Shown: positions 1-9,744, counted from the first letter of the stretch. The stretch is DNA of 64,000 nucleotides from Rhodanobacter denitrificans (GCA_017848855.1 JAFIHF010000004.1:1-64000); one strand, 5' to 3'. Program-made: numbers and translations. The notes: generated by a model not told the origin, from the sequence alone.

Positions 1-118
1 CCCTCTCCCTCCGGGAGAGGGTGCCGGCAGGCGGGTGAGGGTTCGGGCAAAGCGAAATGCTGCGGCAAGTCCGAACCCTCACCCCCGGCCCCTCTCCCGG
101 AGGGAGAGGGGAGAAGAT
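1..118. repeat. Palindromic intergenic repeat cut by the window edge
   Basis: Two arms face each other. The first (1-46) runs from a CCCTCTCCC/GGGAGAGGG hairpin to GGGTGAGGGTTCGG; the second (71-111) mirrors it with CCGAACCCTCACCC and CCTCTCCCGGAGGGAGAGG. Each arm also forms its own small hairpin. The sequence type resembles dispersed intergenic palindromes of Xanthomonadales. It lies downstream of the lipoprotein gene on the minus strand and could act as a transcript end, but no U-tract is seen. The left edge may continue outside the window. Confidence 0.7.
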
Positions 119-229
119 CGCCTGCGAGATATTCCGGACACCAGTGCGCTTGACCAGCCTTCGGCTGTTGAAAAGCGCCTCGCAGGAATGACGATCCGGT
201 TGTTCTGGATGATTGATCGCGATTTCGTA

Positions 230-763
230 TCAGTAGCGGTTGACGCCCTGCACGTGGCACTTCGCCACCCACTTCTGCGCGGTGGCGGCGCCGGCGTCGT
301 CGGCGGCTTCCTGGCGCAGCTGGGCGAGGGTTTCCCAGTTGCGCGCGCACAGCGGGCCGAGCTTGGGGCCCAGCGTCCACGACTGCTGGGCCAGCTTCTG
401 CGCCAGCGCGTAGTCGCGCTGGTACACCGCCACCTCGGCGCGATCCTGCAGCAGCTCGGGCGAATCGGGGCTGCGCTTGAGCGCCTGGTCGAGCAGGGCC
501 GCCGCCGCGTCGTAGCGGCCGGCATCGGTGTCGGCGCGGGCGGCCTGCTTCCATGCGGCGATGCCGGGGTCGGCCAGCGGCTGCACCGCGATCACCGACT
601 GCTCGCGCTCGCCGGCGGCGCGGATCGCCGCGACCATGCTCGCGGGCGACGGCGCGGCGCGGCCGGGGGCGGTCGCGACCGGCGCCGGCGTGGTGCAGGC
701 CGTCAGCAGGGCGGCCGCCAACGGCAGGGGCCAGGCGCGCAGGGATAGGCGAACGAGGGACAT
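230..763 (-). CDS. TPR-like lipoprotein of unknown function
   Basis: A 177-residue protein. The chosen ATG at 763 gives an N-terminus MSLVRLSLRAWPLPLAAALL followed by the lipobox LTAC, so it should be lipidated at that Cys and exported. An upstream in-frame start exists but would place the signal peptide internally. The body has an A/R-rich helical stretch with a tetratricopeptide-like pattern (WKQAARADTDAGRYDAAAAL and the next helix pair). The start follows the mrcB stop by a single base (TGA-C-ATG), so it is the second gene of an mrcB operon and translation is probably coupled. Such a lipoprotein next to a class A penicillin-binding protein could be an activator in the manner of LpoB, but there is no sequence evidence for that role here. 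Confidence 0.8.
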   Translation of the reverse strand: MSLVRLSLRAWPLPLAAALLTACTTPAPVATAPGRAAPSPASMVAAIRAAGEREQSVIAVQPLADPGIAAWKQAARADTDAGRYDAAAALLDQALKRSPDSPELLQDRAEVAVYQRDYALAQKLAQQSWTLGPKLGPLCARNWETLAQLRQEAADDAGAATAQKWVAKCHVQGVNRY

Positions 764-764
764 G

Positions 765-3122
765 TCAGTTTCCGCTGATTGGAGATGGGGCGGCCGCCGG
801 GACCGTGCCGGGATCGACCGGGGCGGCGCTGGACGCCGCGGGCGCGGGGTTGCCGCCACCGAACAGGCTCTGCCAGAAGCCGCAGCCTTCGACCTCGCCG
901 GACAGTGAACCGCTCACCACCGGCACCTGCTTCGCGCCGGTGCACTGCGGCTCGGTGGGCTTGTTGTCGGCGGGGTTGATCCAGGCCAGCTGCAGGCCCT
1001 CGCCGGGCGCGGCGGACAGCGGCCGGGTGGGCAGCTTGGCGAACAGGTTGCGCCACGCGCGCAGCGCGCCGGTGGCGCCGAACAGGTGGGCCGGCTTGTT
1101 GTCGTCGCGGCCCATCCAGAACACGCCGAGGCGATCGCCGGTGAAGCCGGCGAACCAGCTGTCGCGCAGGTCGTTGCTGGTGCCGGTCTTGCCGGCGGCG
1201 TGCAGCGAAGCCAGCGACGAGTTGCCGAGCGAGCTCGCGGTGCCGTAGGTGGCAACCTGCTGCATCGCCCAAGTCACCAGGCGCACCGCCTCCTGGTATT
1301 CGCCCTTGCCGCTCTGCACCTCGTAGCGCTTGATGGTGCGGCCGTTGCCGTCCACCACGCCGCGCACCGCCAGCAGCGGCAGCGCATGGCCGTCGGAGGC
1401 GATGTACTCGTACAGCTGCGCCACCTGCAGCGGCGACAGATCCAGCGCGCCGATCAGCAGCGAGGGGCCGGCGTTGACGCCGCCGAGCCCGAAGGACTGC
1501 AGGAACGCGCGGATCCGCGGCAGCCCCACCGCGAGGCCGAGGCGGATGCTGGCGAGGTTCCACGACTTCGCCAGCGCATCCACCATCGGCACCATGCCGT
1601 GGCTCTCGTTGTCGTCGTTGTGCGGCTCCCACAGCGTGCCGTTGGGCATGCGCATGCTGATCGGGCCGTCGTCCAGCGCGGTGGCGAGGTTCCAGCGCGC
1701 GGGGTCGGTCAGCGCCACCAGGTAGACGAAGGGCTTGATGGTGGAGCCGATCGGCCGCTGCGAATCCAGCGCGCGGTTGAAGCCCTGGTCGCCGGGGATC
1801 TTGCTGCCCACCACCGCCAGCACGCTGCCGTCGTGCGCGTCGGTGACCACACCGGCCGCCTGCAGCGGGTCGGCGCGCTTGCCCAGTTCCTTCATCGTGG
1901 TGTCGATGGCCTGCTCGGCGTAGAGCTGCGCGGCCGGGTCCAGCGTGGTGAAGATCGACAGGTTGCCTGCGCGCAGCGTGTCCTCGTCGAAATCGCTGGT
2001 GATCTGCTGGCGCACCAGCTGCATGAACGCGGGGAAGCGATTGTGCGGCAGCTGGCCGTTCCTGATCACGTCCAGCGGCGCGGCCTGCGCGGCCTTGGCC
2101 TGTCCGGGCGAAAGCAGGCCGGTGTCCACGAACTCCTGCAGCACCAGGTTGCGCCGCGCCAACGCGCGGTCCGGGTAGCGACGCGGGTCGTAATAGCTCG
2201 GCCCCTTCACCAGACCCACCAGCATCGCGATCTCCTGCGGGCGCAGGTCGCGCAGCGGGCGGCCGTAGTAGAACTCCGCGGCGGCGGCGAAGCCGTGCAC
2301 CGCCTGGTCGCCCTGCTGGCCGAGGAACACCTCGTTGACATAGGCCTCGAGGATGCGGTCCTTGCTGTAGTGCAGCTCCAGCAGCAGCGACATCAACGCT
2401 TCGTTGATCTTGCGCGTGAAGGTCTGCTGGCGACCGAGATACAGGTTGCGCACCAGCTGCTGGGTCAGCGTGGAGGCACCCTGCACGGTGCGGCCGGCGC
2501 GCAGGTTGGCGAACGCGGCGCGCAGGATGCCGCCGAAGTCGATGCCGATGTTGTGCTTGAAGGTGCGGTCTTCCACCGCCTGCAGCCCGCTGACCAGCAG
2601 CGGCGGCACATCGGCCAGGCGCACGATGCGCCGATCCACCTGCTGCGCGCCGTACACGGTGGCGATGCGCGCGGGGTCGAGGTGGGTGAGCTCGATCGGC
2701 TTGCCGGTGGCGAGGTCGCGCACCGAAGCGACCGCGCCCTTGCCCAGGCTCACCTCGATGCGCTTGGGCAGCTCGCCGCCCTCCGGCCCGGCGTAGCCGC
2801 GCGAGGAGATCGTGTAGCGCGCGCCCTGCTTCGCCCAGCTGCCCGGCACCTGGCCGTGGCCATCCTCGCTGTAGCCGGCAAAGGTGAGTTCCAGCTGCAG
2901 CGCCGCCGGCGTCATCGGCTCGCCCACCGCCAGCGGCAGCGGCCGCGCGAACACGCGCGTGGGCACCGCGAACACCAGGTCGTTGAAGCGCTCCTGCACG
3001 CGCTTGTTCAGCACCAGCGTGTACGGCAGCACGAAACCGACCAGCAGGCCCAGGCCGATCCAGAACGGAATGCGCAGCCACGGCCACGCGGCGCGCAGGA
3101 ACGAGCGGGTTCGGGTCAGCAA
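765..3122 (-). CDS. mrcB: Penicillin-binding protein 1B, bifunctional glycosyltransferase/transpeptidase
   Basis: A 785-residue class A PBP that polymerises lipid II and crosslinks peptidoglycan in the periplasm. One N-terminal membrane segment lies at about residues 15-37. The UB2H-like region follows, then the GT51 domain with the catalytic Glu184 in EDRTFKHN and the GASTLTQQLVRN motif. The transpeptidase domain carries the SxxK motif STIK with nucleophile Ser460, then SWN (in AKSWNLASIR) and KTGTSN near residue 675. The C-terminus is Ala/Pro-rich. Length and motif order match MrcB rather than PBP1A. It is the first gene of a two-gene operon with the downstream lipoprotein gene. The start at 3122 gives a short basic cytoplasmic tail. 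Confidence 0.96.
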   Translation of the reverse strand: MLTRTRSFLRAAWPWLRIPFWIGLGLLVGFVLPYTLVLNKRVQERFNDLVFAVPTRVFARPLPLAVGEPMTPAALQLELTFAGYSEDGHGQVPGSWAKQGARYTISSRGYAGPEGGELPKRIEVSLGKGAVASVRDLATGKPIELTHLDPARIATVYGAQQVDRRIVRLADVPPLLVSGLQAVEDRTFKHNIGIDFGGILRAAFANLRAGRTVQGASTLTQQLVRNLYLGRQQTFTRKINEALMSLLLELHYSKDRILEAYVNEVFLGQQGDQAVHGFAAAAEFYYGRPLRDLRPQEIAMLVGLVKGPSYYDPRRYPDRALARRNLVLQEFVDTGLLSPGQAKAAQAAPLDVIRNGQLPHNRFPAFMQLVRQQITSDFDEDTLRAGNLSIFTTLDPAAQLYAEQAIDTTMKELGKRADPLQAAGVVTDAHDGSVLAVVGSKIPGDQGFNRALDSQRPIGSTIKPFVYLVALTDPARWNLATALDDGPISMRMPNGTLWEPHNDDNESHGMVPMVDALAKSWNLASIRLGLAVGLPRIRAFLQSFGLGGVNAGPSLLIGALDLSPLQVAQLYEYIASDGHALPLLAVRGVVDGNGRTIKRYEVQSGKGEYQEAVRLVTWAMQQVATYGTASSLGNSSLASLHAAGKTGTSNDLRDSWFAGFTGDRLGVFWMGRDDNKPAHLFGATGALRAWRNLFAKLPTRPLSAAPGEGLQLAWINPADNKPTEPQCTGAKQVPVVSGSLSGEVEGCGFWQSLFGGGNPAPAASSAAPVDPGTVPAAAPSPISGN

Positions 3123-3845
3123 GGCGGGGGAATCCTGAACATACAGGCGCCGATGATAGGGCCTGCTACCCGGCGCGCATCTGAACGGAAGGGGCGTTTT
3201 CGGGGGCTGCGGTGGCTAAGAAAGGGTGGGCAGAGGGCGCTGTGGATGCACGATGCCCGAATTTGGCGACGCGAAGTCGCGTCGCGCGGTGAACGCCCGC
3301 TGGATTGGATCGTTCGCCGTCAAAGCTTTCTTTTCGATAGTTGCGATGCTTCTGCACTTTGCTTCTGCACTTTGCTTCTGCGCGCAGGAGCGCGCTGCTT
3401 TACCCGGGGCCCCTGTGACACGGCGGGCGGGCGGAGGAAAGTCCGCAGGATGGCCCGCGGGATGCGGGCCAGTTTTCGCCGGCCACGGAGGTGCCGTCGA
3501 AAAACCCCGTAAACCGCCCGCGCACCCGCAGGGCAGAGCCTGTCCCGGACTTGATCCGGGAATGCCCGGAGGGCGCGCCATCGGGGTACCGTCTCTCTTT
3601 GGCTACTTTCTCTTGACTCCGGGCATCCTGCCCTTCGCCCTTCGGGCCGGCTGCGCCGTTCGCCACCGCTCCCGGCGGTGGCGTGGGCACGCAAAGAGAA
3701 AGTAGCTCGGGCCGCGGCAGCGGCTCGAAACCGCTTTGTTCCTCGCGAAAGAGCCAGAGCAAAAGCCCCTCCCGGAGAGAGTCGGCAAACGTGCCGGGCG
3801 GGTTCGCCCACACGCAAGCACACGCGACCTTCCGCGTCGACGGAC
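3123..3845. other. Intergenic repeat cluster, no gene seen
   Basis: This 723-base gap between mrcB and nadE holds no credible gene on either strand. It contains a 13-base tandem repeat (unit GCTTCTGCACTTT, about 2.6 copies, 3348-3381). There is a CCCGGACTTGATCCGGG palindrome at 3535-3565 shared with three other places in the window. A wide inverted repeat pairs CTACTTTCTCTT (3603-3614) with AAGAGAAAGTAG (3694-3705), enclosing a CGCCACCG/CGGTGGCG hairpin (3661-3683). From memory, similar compound sequences are widespread between genes in Xanthomonadales. Open frames through it are low-complexity translations of repeats. Confidence 0.65.
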
Positions 3846-5576
3846 TTACCGCCAGCCGGAAGTGATGGGGTAGCGGCGTTCGCGACCGAAGGCGCGGGTG
3901 GTGACGCGCGGACCCGGCGCCGACTGGCGGCGCTTGAACTCGTTGGCCAGCACCAGGCGCACCACGCGGTGCACCACGTCGGCGGCGAAACCGGCCTCGA
4001 CGATCTCGGCCTGCGCCTGCTCGCCCTCGATGAAGCGCGCGAGGATCGCGTCCAGCACCTCGTAGGGCGGCAGCGAGTCCTGGTCGGTCTGGTTGTCGCG
4101 CAGTTCGGCCGAGGGCGGGCGGTCGATGACTTCTGGTGGAATGACGGGACTCGGGACTCGGGACTCGGCAGAGCGGATCGAGGCGAGCCCGGGCTTTGCG
4201 CCGTTGCTTTCCCCGAGTCCCGAGTCCCGAGTCCCGAGTCCCGGCAGTCGAGTCCCGGGTTCCGAGCCCCGGCCGTTGCGCCAGCGCGCCAACCGATACA
4301 CCACCGTCTTGTACACGTCCTTCAGCGGCGCGTAGGCGCCGCACATGTCGCCGTACAGCGTGCAGTAGCCCACCGCCATCTCGCTCTTGTTGCCGGTGGC
4401 GAGCAGCAGGCGACCGTGCTTGTTGGACAGCGCCATCAGCATCGTGCCGCGGGTGCGCGATTGCAGGTTTTCCTCGGTGGTGTCGGCGCCCTTGCCGGCG
4501 AAGGCGGGCGTGAGCGCGGCGATGAAGGAATCCACCGTGGGCTCCACGTCGATCACGTGGTAGTCCACGCCCAGCCGCTCGGCCTGCGCGCGGGCGCCGT
4601 CCAGCGACAGTTGCGAGGTGTAGCGGGTGGGCATCATCACCGCGGTGACGCGCCCGGCGCCCAGCGCGTCCACCGCCAGCGCCAGGGTCAGCGCGGAGTC
4701 GATGCCGCCGGACAGGCCCAGCAGCACGCCGGGGAAACCGTTCTTGTCGATGTAGTCGCGGATGCCGCGCACCAGCGCGGCGTACAGCACGGCCTCGGCC
4801 GAGTCGTCGCCCGGCGCCGGCCAGCCTTCGGCATGCAGCGTGCGCGTGGCCGGGTCGAACTCGGCCCACAGCAGCGCGTCGACGAAGGCCGGCGCGCGCG
4901 CCGCGACCGAACCGTCGCCGTTCACCAGCAGCGTGCCGCCGTCGTAGACCACTTCGTCCTGGCCGCCAACCAGGTTGAGGTAGACGAAGGCGCAGCCGGT
5001 TTCCTGCGCGCGCGCCGCCAGCACCGCCTCGCGTTCGGCCTGCTTGGCGTCGTCCCAGGGCGAGGCGTTGATCGCCACGATCAGCTCGGCGCCGGCACGC
5101 GCCGCGGCGGCAGCCGGCTCGGGCCGCCACACGTCCTCGCAGATCAGCAGGCCGATGCGCACGCCGGCCAGCGTGGTCAACGCGCTGGCGTGGCCGGGGC
5201 GGAAATAGCGCTTGTCGTCGAACACGCCGTAGTTCGGCAGCGCCTGCTTGTGCGCGATCTGCGCGATGCGCCCGTCGCGCAGCAGCGCGGCGGCGTTGAA
5301 CACCTCGCCCTCGCTGTGCGGGAAGCCGACCAGCGCGGCCAGTCCGTCCGTGCCGGCGGCCAGCGCCTCCAGCTCCTGCTGGCAGGCGGCGAGGAAGCTG
5401 GGGCGCAGCAACAGGTCTTCCGGCGGGTAGCCGGACAGGGTCAGCTCGGGGAACACCACCAGCTCGGCGCCGCCGCTGCGGGCCTGCGCCATCAGGTCGC
5501 CCACCTTCGCGGCATTCGCCGCGACCGCGCCGACCGGGAAATCGTGCTGGGCCAGCGCCAGACGCAGTCTTGCCAT
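3846..5576 (-). CDS. nadE: Glutamine-dependent NAD synthetase with an in-frame repeat insertion
   Basis: A 576-residue enzyme that amidates nicotinic acid adenine dinucleotide to NAD using glutamine. The N-terminal nitrilase-type glutaminase domain has the triad Glu44 (FPELTLSGYPPEDLL), Lys110 (HKQALPNYG) and Cys146 (ICEDVW). The synthetase domain has the ATP pyrophosphatase loop SGGIDS (289-294) and the usual TGNKSEMAVGY and RPPSAELR motifs. Between RWRN (about 434) and VIPPEV (478) are roughly 43 extra residues rich in G, S, R, P and E, encoded by a palindromic GGGACTC heptamer array at 4146-4274. Flanking motifs stay in frame, so the gene is probably functional with an extended surface loop. 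Without the insert the length is about 533, close to the family norm. Confidence 0.95.
   Translation of the reverse strand: MARLRLALAQHDFPVGAVAANAAKVGDLMAQARSGGAELVVFPELTLSGYPPEDLLLRPSFLAACQQELEALAAGTDGLAALVGFPHSEGEVFNAAALLRDGRIAQIAHKQALPNYGVFDDKRYFRPGHASALTTLAGVRIGLLICEDVWRPEPAAAAARAGAELIVAINASPWDDAKQAEREAVLAARAQETGCAFVYLNLVGGQDEVVYDGGTLLVNGDGSVAARAPAFVDALLWAEFDPATRTLHAEGWPAPGDDSAEAVLYAALVRGIRDYIDKNGFPGVLLGLSGGIDSALTLALAVDALGAGRVTAVMMPTRYTSQLSLDGARAQAERLGVDYHVIDVEPTVDSFIAALTPAFAGKGADTTEENLQSRTRGTMLMALSNKHGRLLLATGNKSEMAVGYCTLYGDMCGAYAPLKDVYKTVVYRLARWRNGRGSEPGTRLPGLGTRDSGLGESNGAKPGLASIRSAESRVPSPVIPPEVIDRPPSAELRDNQTDQDSLPPYEVLDAILARFIEGEQAQAEIVEAGFAADVVHRVVRLVLANEFKRRQSAPGPRVTTRAFGRERRYPITSGWR
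4146..4274. repeat. Palindromic GGGACTC heptamer element inside nadE
   Basis: Three direct GGGACTC units (4146-4166) face four GAGTCCC units (4215-4242) and one more (4250-4256), giving a long stem with a loop of about 48 bases. The whole insert is close to 129 bases, a multiple of three, and has no stop in the nadE frame. Another GGGACTC array occurs outside genes at 62970-62997, which marks this as a dispersed repeat and not native coding sequence. Confidence 0.85.
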
Positions 5577-5650
5577 GAAATTCCGCTCCAGAAACGACGA
5601 AGGCCGCGACGAGTCGCGGCCTTCGCATTCTACCGCTGCAGCTGCAGCGC

Positions 5651-6526
5651 TTACTTCTTCATCAGCTTGGCGAGCGTCTTGCCGAGGTCGGCCGGGGACT
5701 TCACCGTGGTGACGCCGGCCTTCTCCAGCGCGGCGAACTTCGCCGCCGCGGTGCCCTTGCCGCCGGAGATGATCGCGCCGGCGTGGCCCATGCGCTTGCC
5801 CGCCGGGGCCGAGGCGCCGGCGATGAAGGACACCACCGGCTTCTTGACGTATTCGCCGATGAACTCGGCGGCGTCTTCCTCGGCGCTGCCGCCGATCTCG
5901 CCGACCATGATGATGCCTTCGGTCTGCGGGTCGTCCTGGAACAGCTTGAGGCAGTCGATGAAGTTCAGGCCGTTGATCGGGTCGCCGCCGATGCCGATGC
6001 AGGTGGACTGGCCCAGGCCTTCGTTGGTGGTCTGGAACACGGCTTCATAGGTCAGCGTGCCGGAGCGCGACACGATGCCGACCTTGCCTGGCTGGTGGAT
6101 GTGGCCCGGCATGATGCCGATCTTGCACTCGCCCGGGGTGATGACGCCGGGGCAGTTCGGCCCGATCAGCACGGTTTCCGGGTGCTGCGCCAGCACGTTC
6201 TTGACGCGCAGCATGTCGAGCACCGGGATGCCTTCGGTGATCGCCACGATCACGCGGATGCCGGCATCGACCGCTTCCAGGATCGAATCGGCCGCGAACG
6301 GCGGCGGCACGAAGATGACGGACGCGTCGGCGCCGGTTTCGTCGACCGCTTCGGCCACGGAATTGAAGACCGGCAGGCCGATGTGCTCGCTGCCGCCCTT
6401 GCCCGGGGTGACGCCGCCCACGACCTTGGTGCCGTAGTCGATCGCCTGCTGCGCATGGAAGGTGCCCTGCTGGCCGGTGAAGCCCTGCACCAGCACCTTG
6501 GTGTTCTTGTTGACGAGAACGCTCAT
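5651..6526 (-). CDS. sucD: Succinyl-CoA synthetase, alpha subunit
   Basis: A 291-residue subunit of the TCA-cycle enzyme that interconverts succinyl-CoA and succinate with substrate-level phosphorylation. The CoA-binding Rossmann region shows [16 protein letters not shown] near the N-terminus and [20 protein letters not shown] in the middle. The phosphorylated His lies in [14 protein letters not shown] near residue 247. The ATG at 6526 ([11 protein letters not shown]) with an AGGACA ribosome site is preferred to an upstream in-frame start, because the extra twelve residues fall in the intergenic repeat. It is downstream of sucC; the 101-base gap between them holds a REP hairpin. Confidence 0.97.
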   Translation of the reverse strand: MSVLVNKNTKVLVQGFTGQQGTFHAQQAIDYGTKVVGGVTPGKGGSEHIGLPVFNSVAEAVDETGADASVIFVPPPFAADSILEAVDAGIRVIVAITEGIPVLDMLRVKNVLAQHPETVLIGPNCPGVITPGECKIGIMPGHIHQPGKVGIVSRSGTLTYEAVFQTTNEGLGQSTCIGIGGDPINGLNFIDCLKLFQDDPQTEGIIMVGEIGGSAEEDAAEFIGEYVKKPVVSFIAGASAPAGKRMGHAGAIISGGKGTAAAKFAALEKAGVTTVKSPADLGKTLAKLMKK

Positions 6527-6550
6527 TGGAATGTCCTGTTTGCTGTTCCT

Positions 6551-6621
6551 GCAGGAGCGCACTCTGCGCGCGATTGTGGCCTTTCGCGAAAAGCTTCATC
6601 GCGCACAGGGTGCGCTCCTGC
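6551..6621. repeat. REP-type hairpin between sucC and sucD
   Basis: GCAGGAGCGCAC at 6551-6562 and GTGCGCTCCTGC at 6610-6621 form the outer stem; CTGCGCGCGAT and ATCGCGCACAG extend it. The element belongs to the same family as those at 27606-27705 and 60496-60694 (core GTAGGAGCGCAC..TGTGCGCGAA). It sits in the untranslated spacer of the sucCD transcript. Confidence 0.85.
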
Positions 6622-6627
6622 GGAAAA

Positions 6628-7788
6628 TTATTGGGCGGCGGCCACGGCCTTCTGGGCCGCGTCGTTGAGATCGTCGGCCGGCGTGATCGCCAGGCCGGAG
6701 TTGGCCAGCAGCTCGCGGCCCTTCTCCACGTTGGTGCCCTGCAGGCGCACCACCACCGGAATCTTCAGGCCCACTTCCTTCACCGCGGCGATGATGCCCT
6801 CGGCGATCATGTCGCAACGGACGATGCCGCCGAAGATGTTGACCAGGATGGCCTTGACCTTGTCGGAGGAGGTGATCAGCTTGAACGCCTCGGTGACGCG
6901 TTCCTTGGTGGCGCCGCCGCCCACGTCGAGGAAGTTGGCCGGCTCGCCGCCCGCCAGCTTGATCACGTCCATGGTGGCCATGGCCAGGCCCGCGCCGTTG
7001 ACCATGCAGCCGATGGTGCCGTCCATCGTCACGTAGTTGAGGTTGTTCTGCACCGCGGCCGCCTCGGCGGCGTCTTCCTGGGTGAGGTCGCGCATCGCGG
7101 CGAGCTCGGGGTGGCGGAACTCGGCGTTGTCGTCGGAGTTCACCTTGCCGTCCAGCGCGGCGAGGTTGCCGTCGACCAGGATCGCCAGCGGGTTCAGCTC
7201 GACCAGCGACAGGTCCTTCTCGTTGAACAGCTTGTACAGGCCCAGCATGATCTTGGTCAGCTGGCCGACCTGCTTCGCGTTGAGGTCCATCGCGAAGCCG
7301 AGCTGGCGGCACTGGTAGGGCTGCAGGCCTTCGACGAAGTCCACCACGATGGTGTGGATGTCCTCGGGCGTGTCCTTGGCCACCTGCTCGATGTCCACGC
7401 CGCCGTGCTTGGAGGCGATGAAGGAGACGGCCTTGGAGTCGCGGTCGACCAGCACCGACAGGTACAGCTCCTTGGCGATGTCGGTGGCGTCGGTGACCAG
7501 CACCAGGTTCACCGGCAGCGCGCGGCCGGCCGACTGGTAGGTGGCCATCTTGGTGCCCAGCATGCTCTTGGCGGCGGCGTGCACGTCGTCCAGGCTGCGG
7601 CAGAACTTCACGCCACCGGCCTTGCCGCGGCCACCGGCGTGGATCTGCGCCTTGACCATCCATTGGGAACCGCCCAGCGCCTTGGCAGCGTCGACGGCGG
7701 CATCGGGGGAGTTGGCGACCTTGCCCGGCGGTACGTTGATGCCGTACTGCGCGAACAGTTCTTTGGCCTGGTATTCGTGGAAATTCAT
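6628..7788 (-). CDS. sucC: Succinyl-CoA synthetase, beta subunit
   Basis: A 386-residue ATP-grasp subunit that binds nucleotide and pairs with SucD. It opens [17 protein letters not shown], the family signature, and contains [24 protein letters not shown] and [13 protein letters not shown]. The ATG at 7788 matches the usual length of about 388; a longer open frame upstream is non-coding by composition and by lack of homology-like motifs. It is transcribed ahead of sucD. The 300-base region upstream separates it from the divergent pilS gene. Confidence 0.97.
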   Translation of the reverse strand: MNFHEYQAKELFAQYGINVPPGKVANSPDAAVDAAKALGGSQWMVKAQIHAGGRGKAGGVKFCRSLDDVHAAAKSMLGTKMATYQSAGRALPVNLVLVTDATDIAKELYLSVLVDRDSKAVSFIASKHGGVDIEQVAKDTPEDIHTIVVDFVEGLQPYQCRQLGFAMDLNAKQVGQLTKIMLGLYKLFNEKDLSLVELNPLAILVDGNLAALDGKVNSDDNAEFRHPELAAMRDLTQEDAAEAAAVQNNLNYVTMDGTIGCMVNGAGLAMATMDVIKLAGGEPANFLDVGGGATKERVTEAFKLITSSDKVKAILVNIFGGIVRCDMIAEGIIAAVKEVGLKIPVVVRLQGTNVEKGRELLANSGLAITPADDLNDAAQKAVAAAQ

Positions 7789-8088
7789 TCGATAGCCTCG
7801 AGCGAACGGGGAAAACGGCCTCGCGCGGAGGAAAACGCGGCGCGGGCTTGCGGGGGTCGGACGGCGCGGACGCTGCCGGCTTGCGATGCACGCGGGATGT
7901 CCCGACGGGGCGGGAACCGCGCGAAACGGCCGCCCATTTTCGCGGAAGCGGCCCCCGATGGAAAGGGGCGGCCCCGGAGCCGGCCCGGCAGGGGCTCTCC
8001 GCCCGGCCGCGGAAACCGGCCGGGCGGCTCGAAGTTTCCGGAACGGCAACCCTATACTTCGCCGGGACCGCTCCGGAGCGCCGTACAC
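7789..8088. promoter_or_regulatory. Divergent sucC/pilS intergenic region
   Basis: The 300 bases between the two start codons hold no gene. For pilS, a TATACT -10-like hexamer is visible at 8053-8058 and a GGAG ribosome site at 8074-8077 before the GTG start; the -35 is not clear. Around 7970-8030 there is a GC-rich inverted region (CCGCCCGGCCG facing CGGCCGGGCGG) that could form a stem upstream of that promoter. Confidence 0.45.
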
Positions 8089-9729
8089 GTGTCCAGCACC
8101 GTCTTGCCGCAGCTCAACGCCCAGCGCGCCGTTCCGGCGGCGATCCGCCACGAACTGCTGTTCCTCAACGTCTTCCGGCTGGTCCAGGCGCTGGTCTACA
8201 TCGGCCTGGCGTTCGCGCCGATGCAGATCGGCGGCGTGCCGCTCGCCTCGCCGCAGTTCGCCCTGCTGGTCACCCTGCCCTACCTGCTGTTCGCGATCGC
8301 GGCGCAGGCGCTGACCGGGCGCAGCGTGCCGTACGCGAAGGTGGTGGTGTCGATCTGGCTGGCGGTGGACATCGCCGCCGCGGTGCTGGCGCTCAGCGCG
8401 ATCGACTACGCGCGCATCGGCATCGCGATGATGCTGGCGGTGAACCTGAGCGTGGGCGCGCTGATCCTGCCCCTGCGGCTGTCCAGCTTCTTCGCCGCGC
8501 TGGCCACGCTGGGCCTGCTCGGCCATGCCCTGCTGGCCACTCCCGGCAGCGGCCATGGCGACCGCGACCTGCTGGAGTCGGCGCTGTTCGGCCTGGCCTA
8601 TTTCGCGATCACCACGCTGTGCCACGTGCTGGGCCGGCAGCTGCGCGCCAGCGAGGCGCTGGCCGAGCAGCGCAGCACCGACCTCGCCAACCTCTCGCAG
8701 GTCAACGAGCTGATCATCCGCCGCATGAAGACCGGCGTGCTGCTGGTGGACGACGCCAACCGCATCCACCAGATCAACGAATCGGCCTGGATGCTGCTGG
8801 GCAACCCCAGCGCGGACCAGCGCGACCTGGGCCGGCTAGCGCCGGAGCTGTCGCGCCGGCTGTACCACTGGATGACCTCGGGCAAGCTGGACGAGACCGC
8901 CACCCAGCTCGCCGACGGCGTGCCCGAGGTGGTGCCGCGCTTCTCCCGCCTCGCGCCGAACGACGATTCGCTGGTGCTGATCTTCCTCGACGACACCTCA
9001 CTGGTGTCGCGCCGCGCCGAAGAGCTCACGCTCAGTTCGCTGGGCCGGCTGTCCGCCTCGATCGCGCACGAGATCCGCAACCCGCTGGCGGCGATCCGCT
9101 ACTCGGCGCAACTGCTGGCCGAGTCGGAAAAGATGGACGCCGCCGACCAGCGCATGGTGGAGATCATCAACAACCACTGCGTGCGGCTCAACGAGATCAT
9201 CGAGAACATCCTGCAGCTGTCGCGGCGCGAACGCTCGCGGCCGGAGACGCTGGACCTGGGCCGCTGGGCGCAGGGCTTCGTGGACGAATACAAGCTCGGC
9301 AACGACCTCGGCAACGACACCCTGCAGGCCGTGGTCAGCGGTACGCCGCCGGTGGCGCTGGCCGACCCGCAGCAGCTGCAGCAGGTGGTGTGGAACCTGG
9401 TGCAGAATGCGCTGCGCTACGGCCGCCTGCCCGGCGAACCGGCCCGCGTGATGGTGCTGGCGCGCAGCGGCGAGCACGGCGTGCCGATCCTCGAAGTGGT
9501 GGACCGCGGCCCCGGCATCGCGCCGAAGGTGGCCGCGCAGATCTTCGAGCCGTTCTACACCACCCACGAATACGGCACCGGGCTGGGCCTGTACCTGGCG
9601 CGGCAGATGGCCGAGGCGAACCAGGCCTCGCTGGAATACGTGCGCGTGGCCGGCGGCGGCAGCTGCTTCCGCCTGCTGCTCACGCCCTCGCAGATGATCC
9701 GCGGCAGCGGCGAGATGGCCAGCGCCTGA
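8089..9729 (+). CDS. pilS: Type IV pilus sensor histidine kinase PilS
   Basis: A 546-residue membrane kinase that activates PilR to transcribe pilin. Around six hydrophobic segments occupy residues 20-190 without a large periplasmic loop, typical of PilS. A PAS-like region ([18 protein letters not shown]) precedes the dimerisation box [15 protein letters not shown] with phospho-acceptor His327. The ATPase domain has the N-box [19 protein letters not shown] and [10 protein letters not shown]. The GTG at 8089 has a GGAG site and gives a sensible cytoplasmic tail; the long upstream extension is not coding. Its partner pilR is not next to it but 15 kb downstream (24909-26306), the two being separated by the sugar locus. 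Confidence 0.93.
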   Translation: MSSTVLPQLNAQRAVPAAIRHELLFLNVFRLVQALVYIGLAFAPMQIGGVPLASPQFALLVTLPYLLFAIAAQALTGRSVPYAKVVVSIWLAVDIAAAVLALSAIDYARIGIAMMLAVNLSVGALILPLRLSSFFAALATLGLLGHALLATPGSGHGDRDLLESALFGLAYFAITTLCHVLGRQLRASEALAEQRSTDLANLSQVNELIIRRMKTGVLLVDDANRIHQINESAWMLLGNPSADQRDLGRLAPELSRRLYHWMTSGKLDETATQLADGVPEVVPRFSRLAPNDDSLVLIFLDDTSLVSRRAEELTLSSLGRLSASIAHEIRNPLAAIRYSAQLLAESEKMDAADQRMVEIINNHCVRLNEIIENILQLSRRERSRPETLDLGRWAQGFVDEYKLGNDLGNDTLQAVVSGTPPVALADPQQLQQVVWNLVQNALRYGRLPGEPARVMVLARSGEHGVPILEVVDRGPGIAPKVAAQIFEPFYTTHEYGTGLGLYLARQMAEANQASLEYVRVAGGGSCFRLLLTPSQMIRGSGEMASA

Positions 9730-9744
9730 GTCCGAACCGGCGGC

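Noticed and set aside
3348-3381. Tandem 13-base units as the start of a CRISPR array
   Set aside because: Units are contiguous without spacers and too short.
4146-4274. The extra segment of NadE as a new functional domain
   Set aside because: It is encoded by direct and inverted heptamers and has the composition expected from the repeat, so a tolerated loop is more likely than a selected domain.
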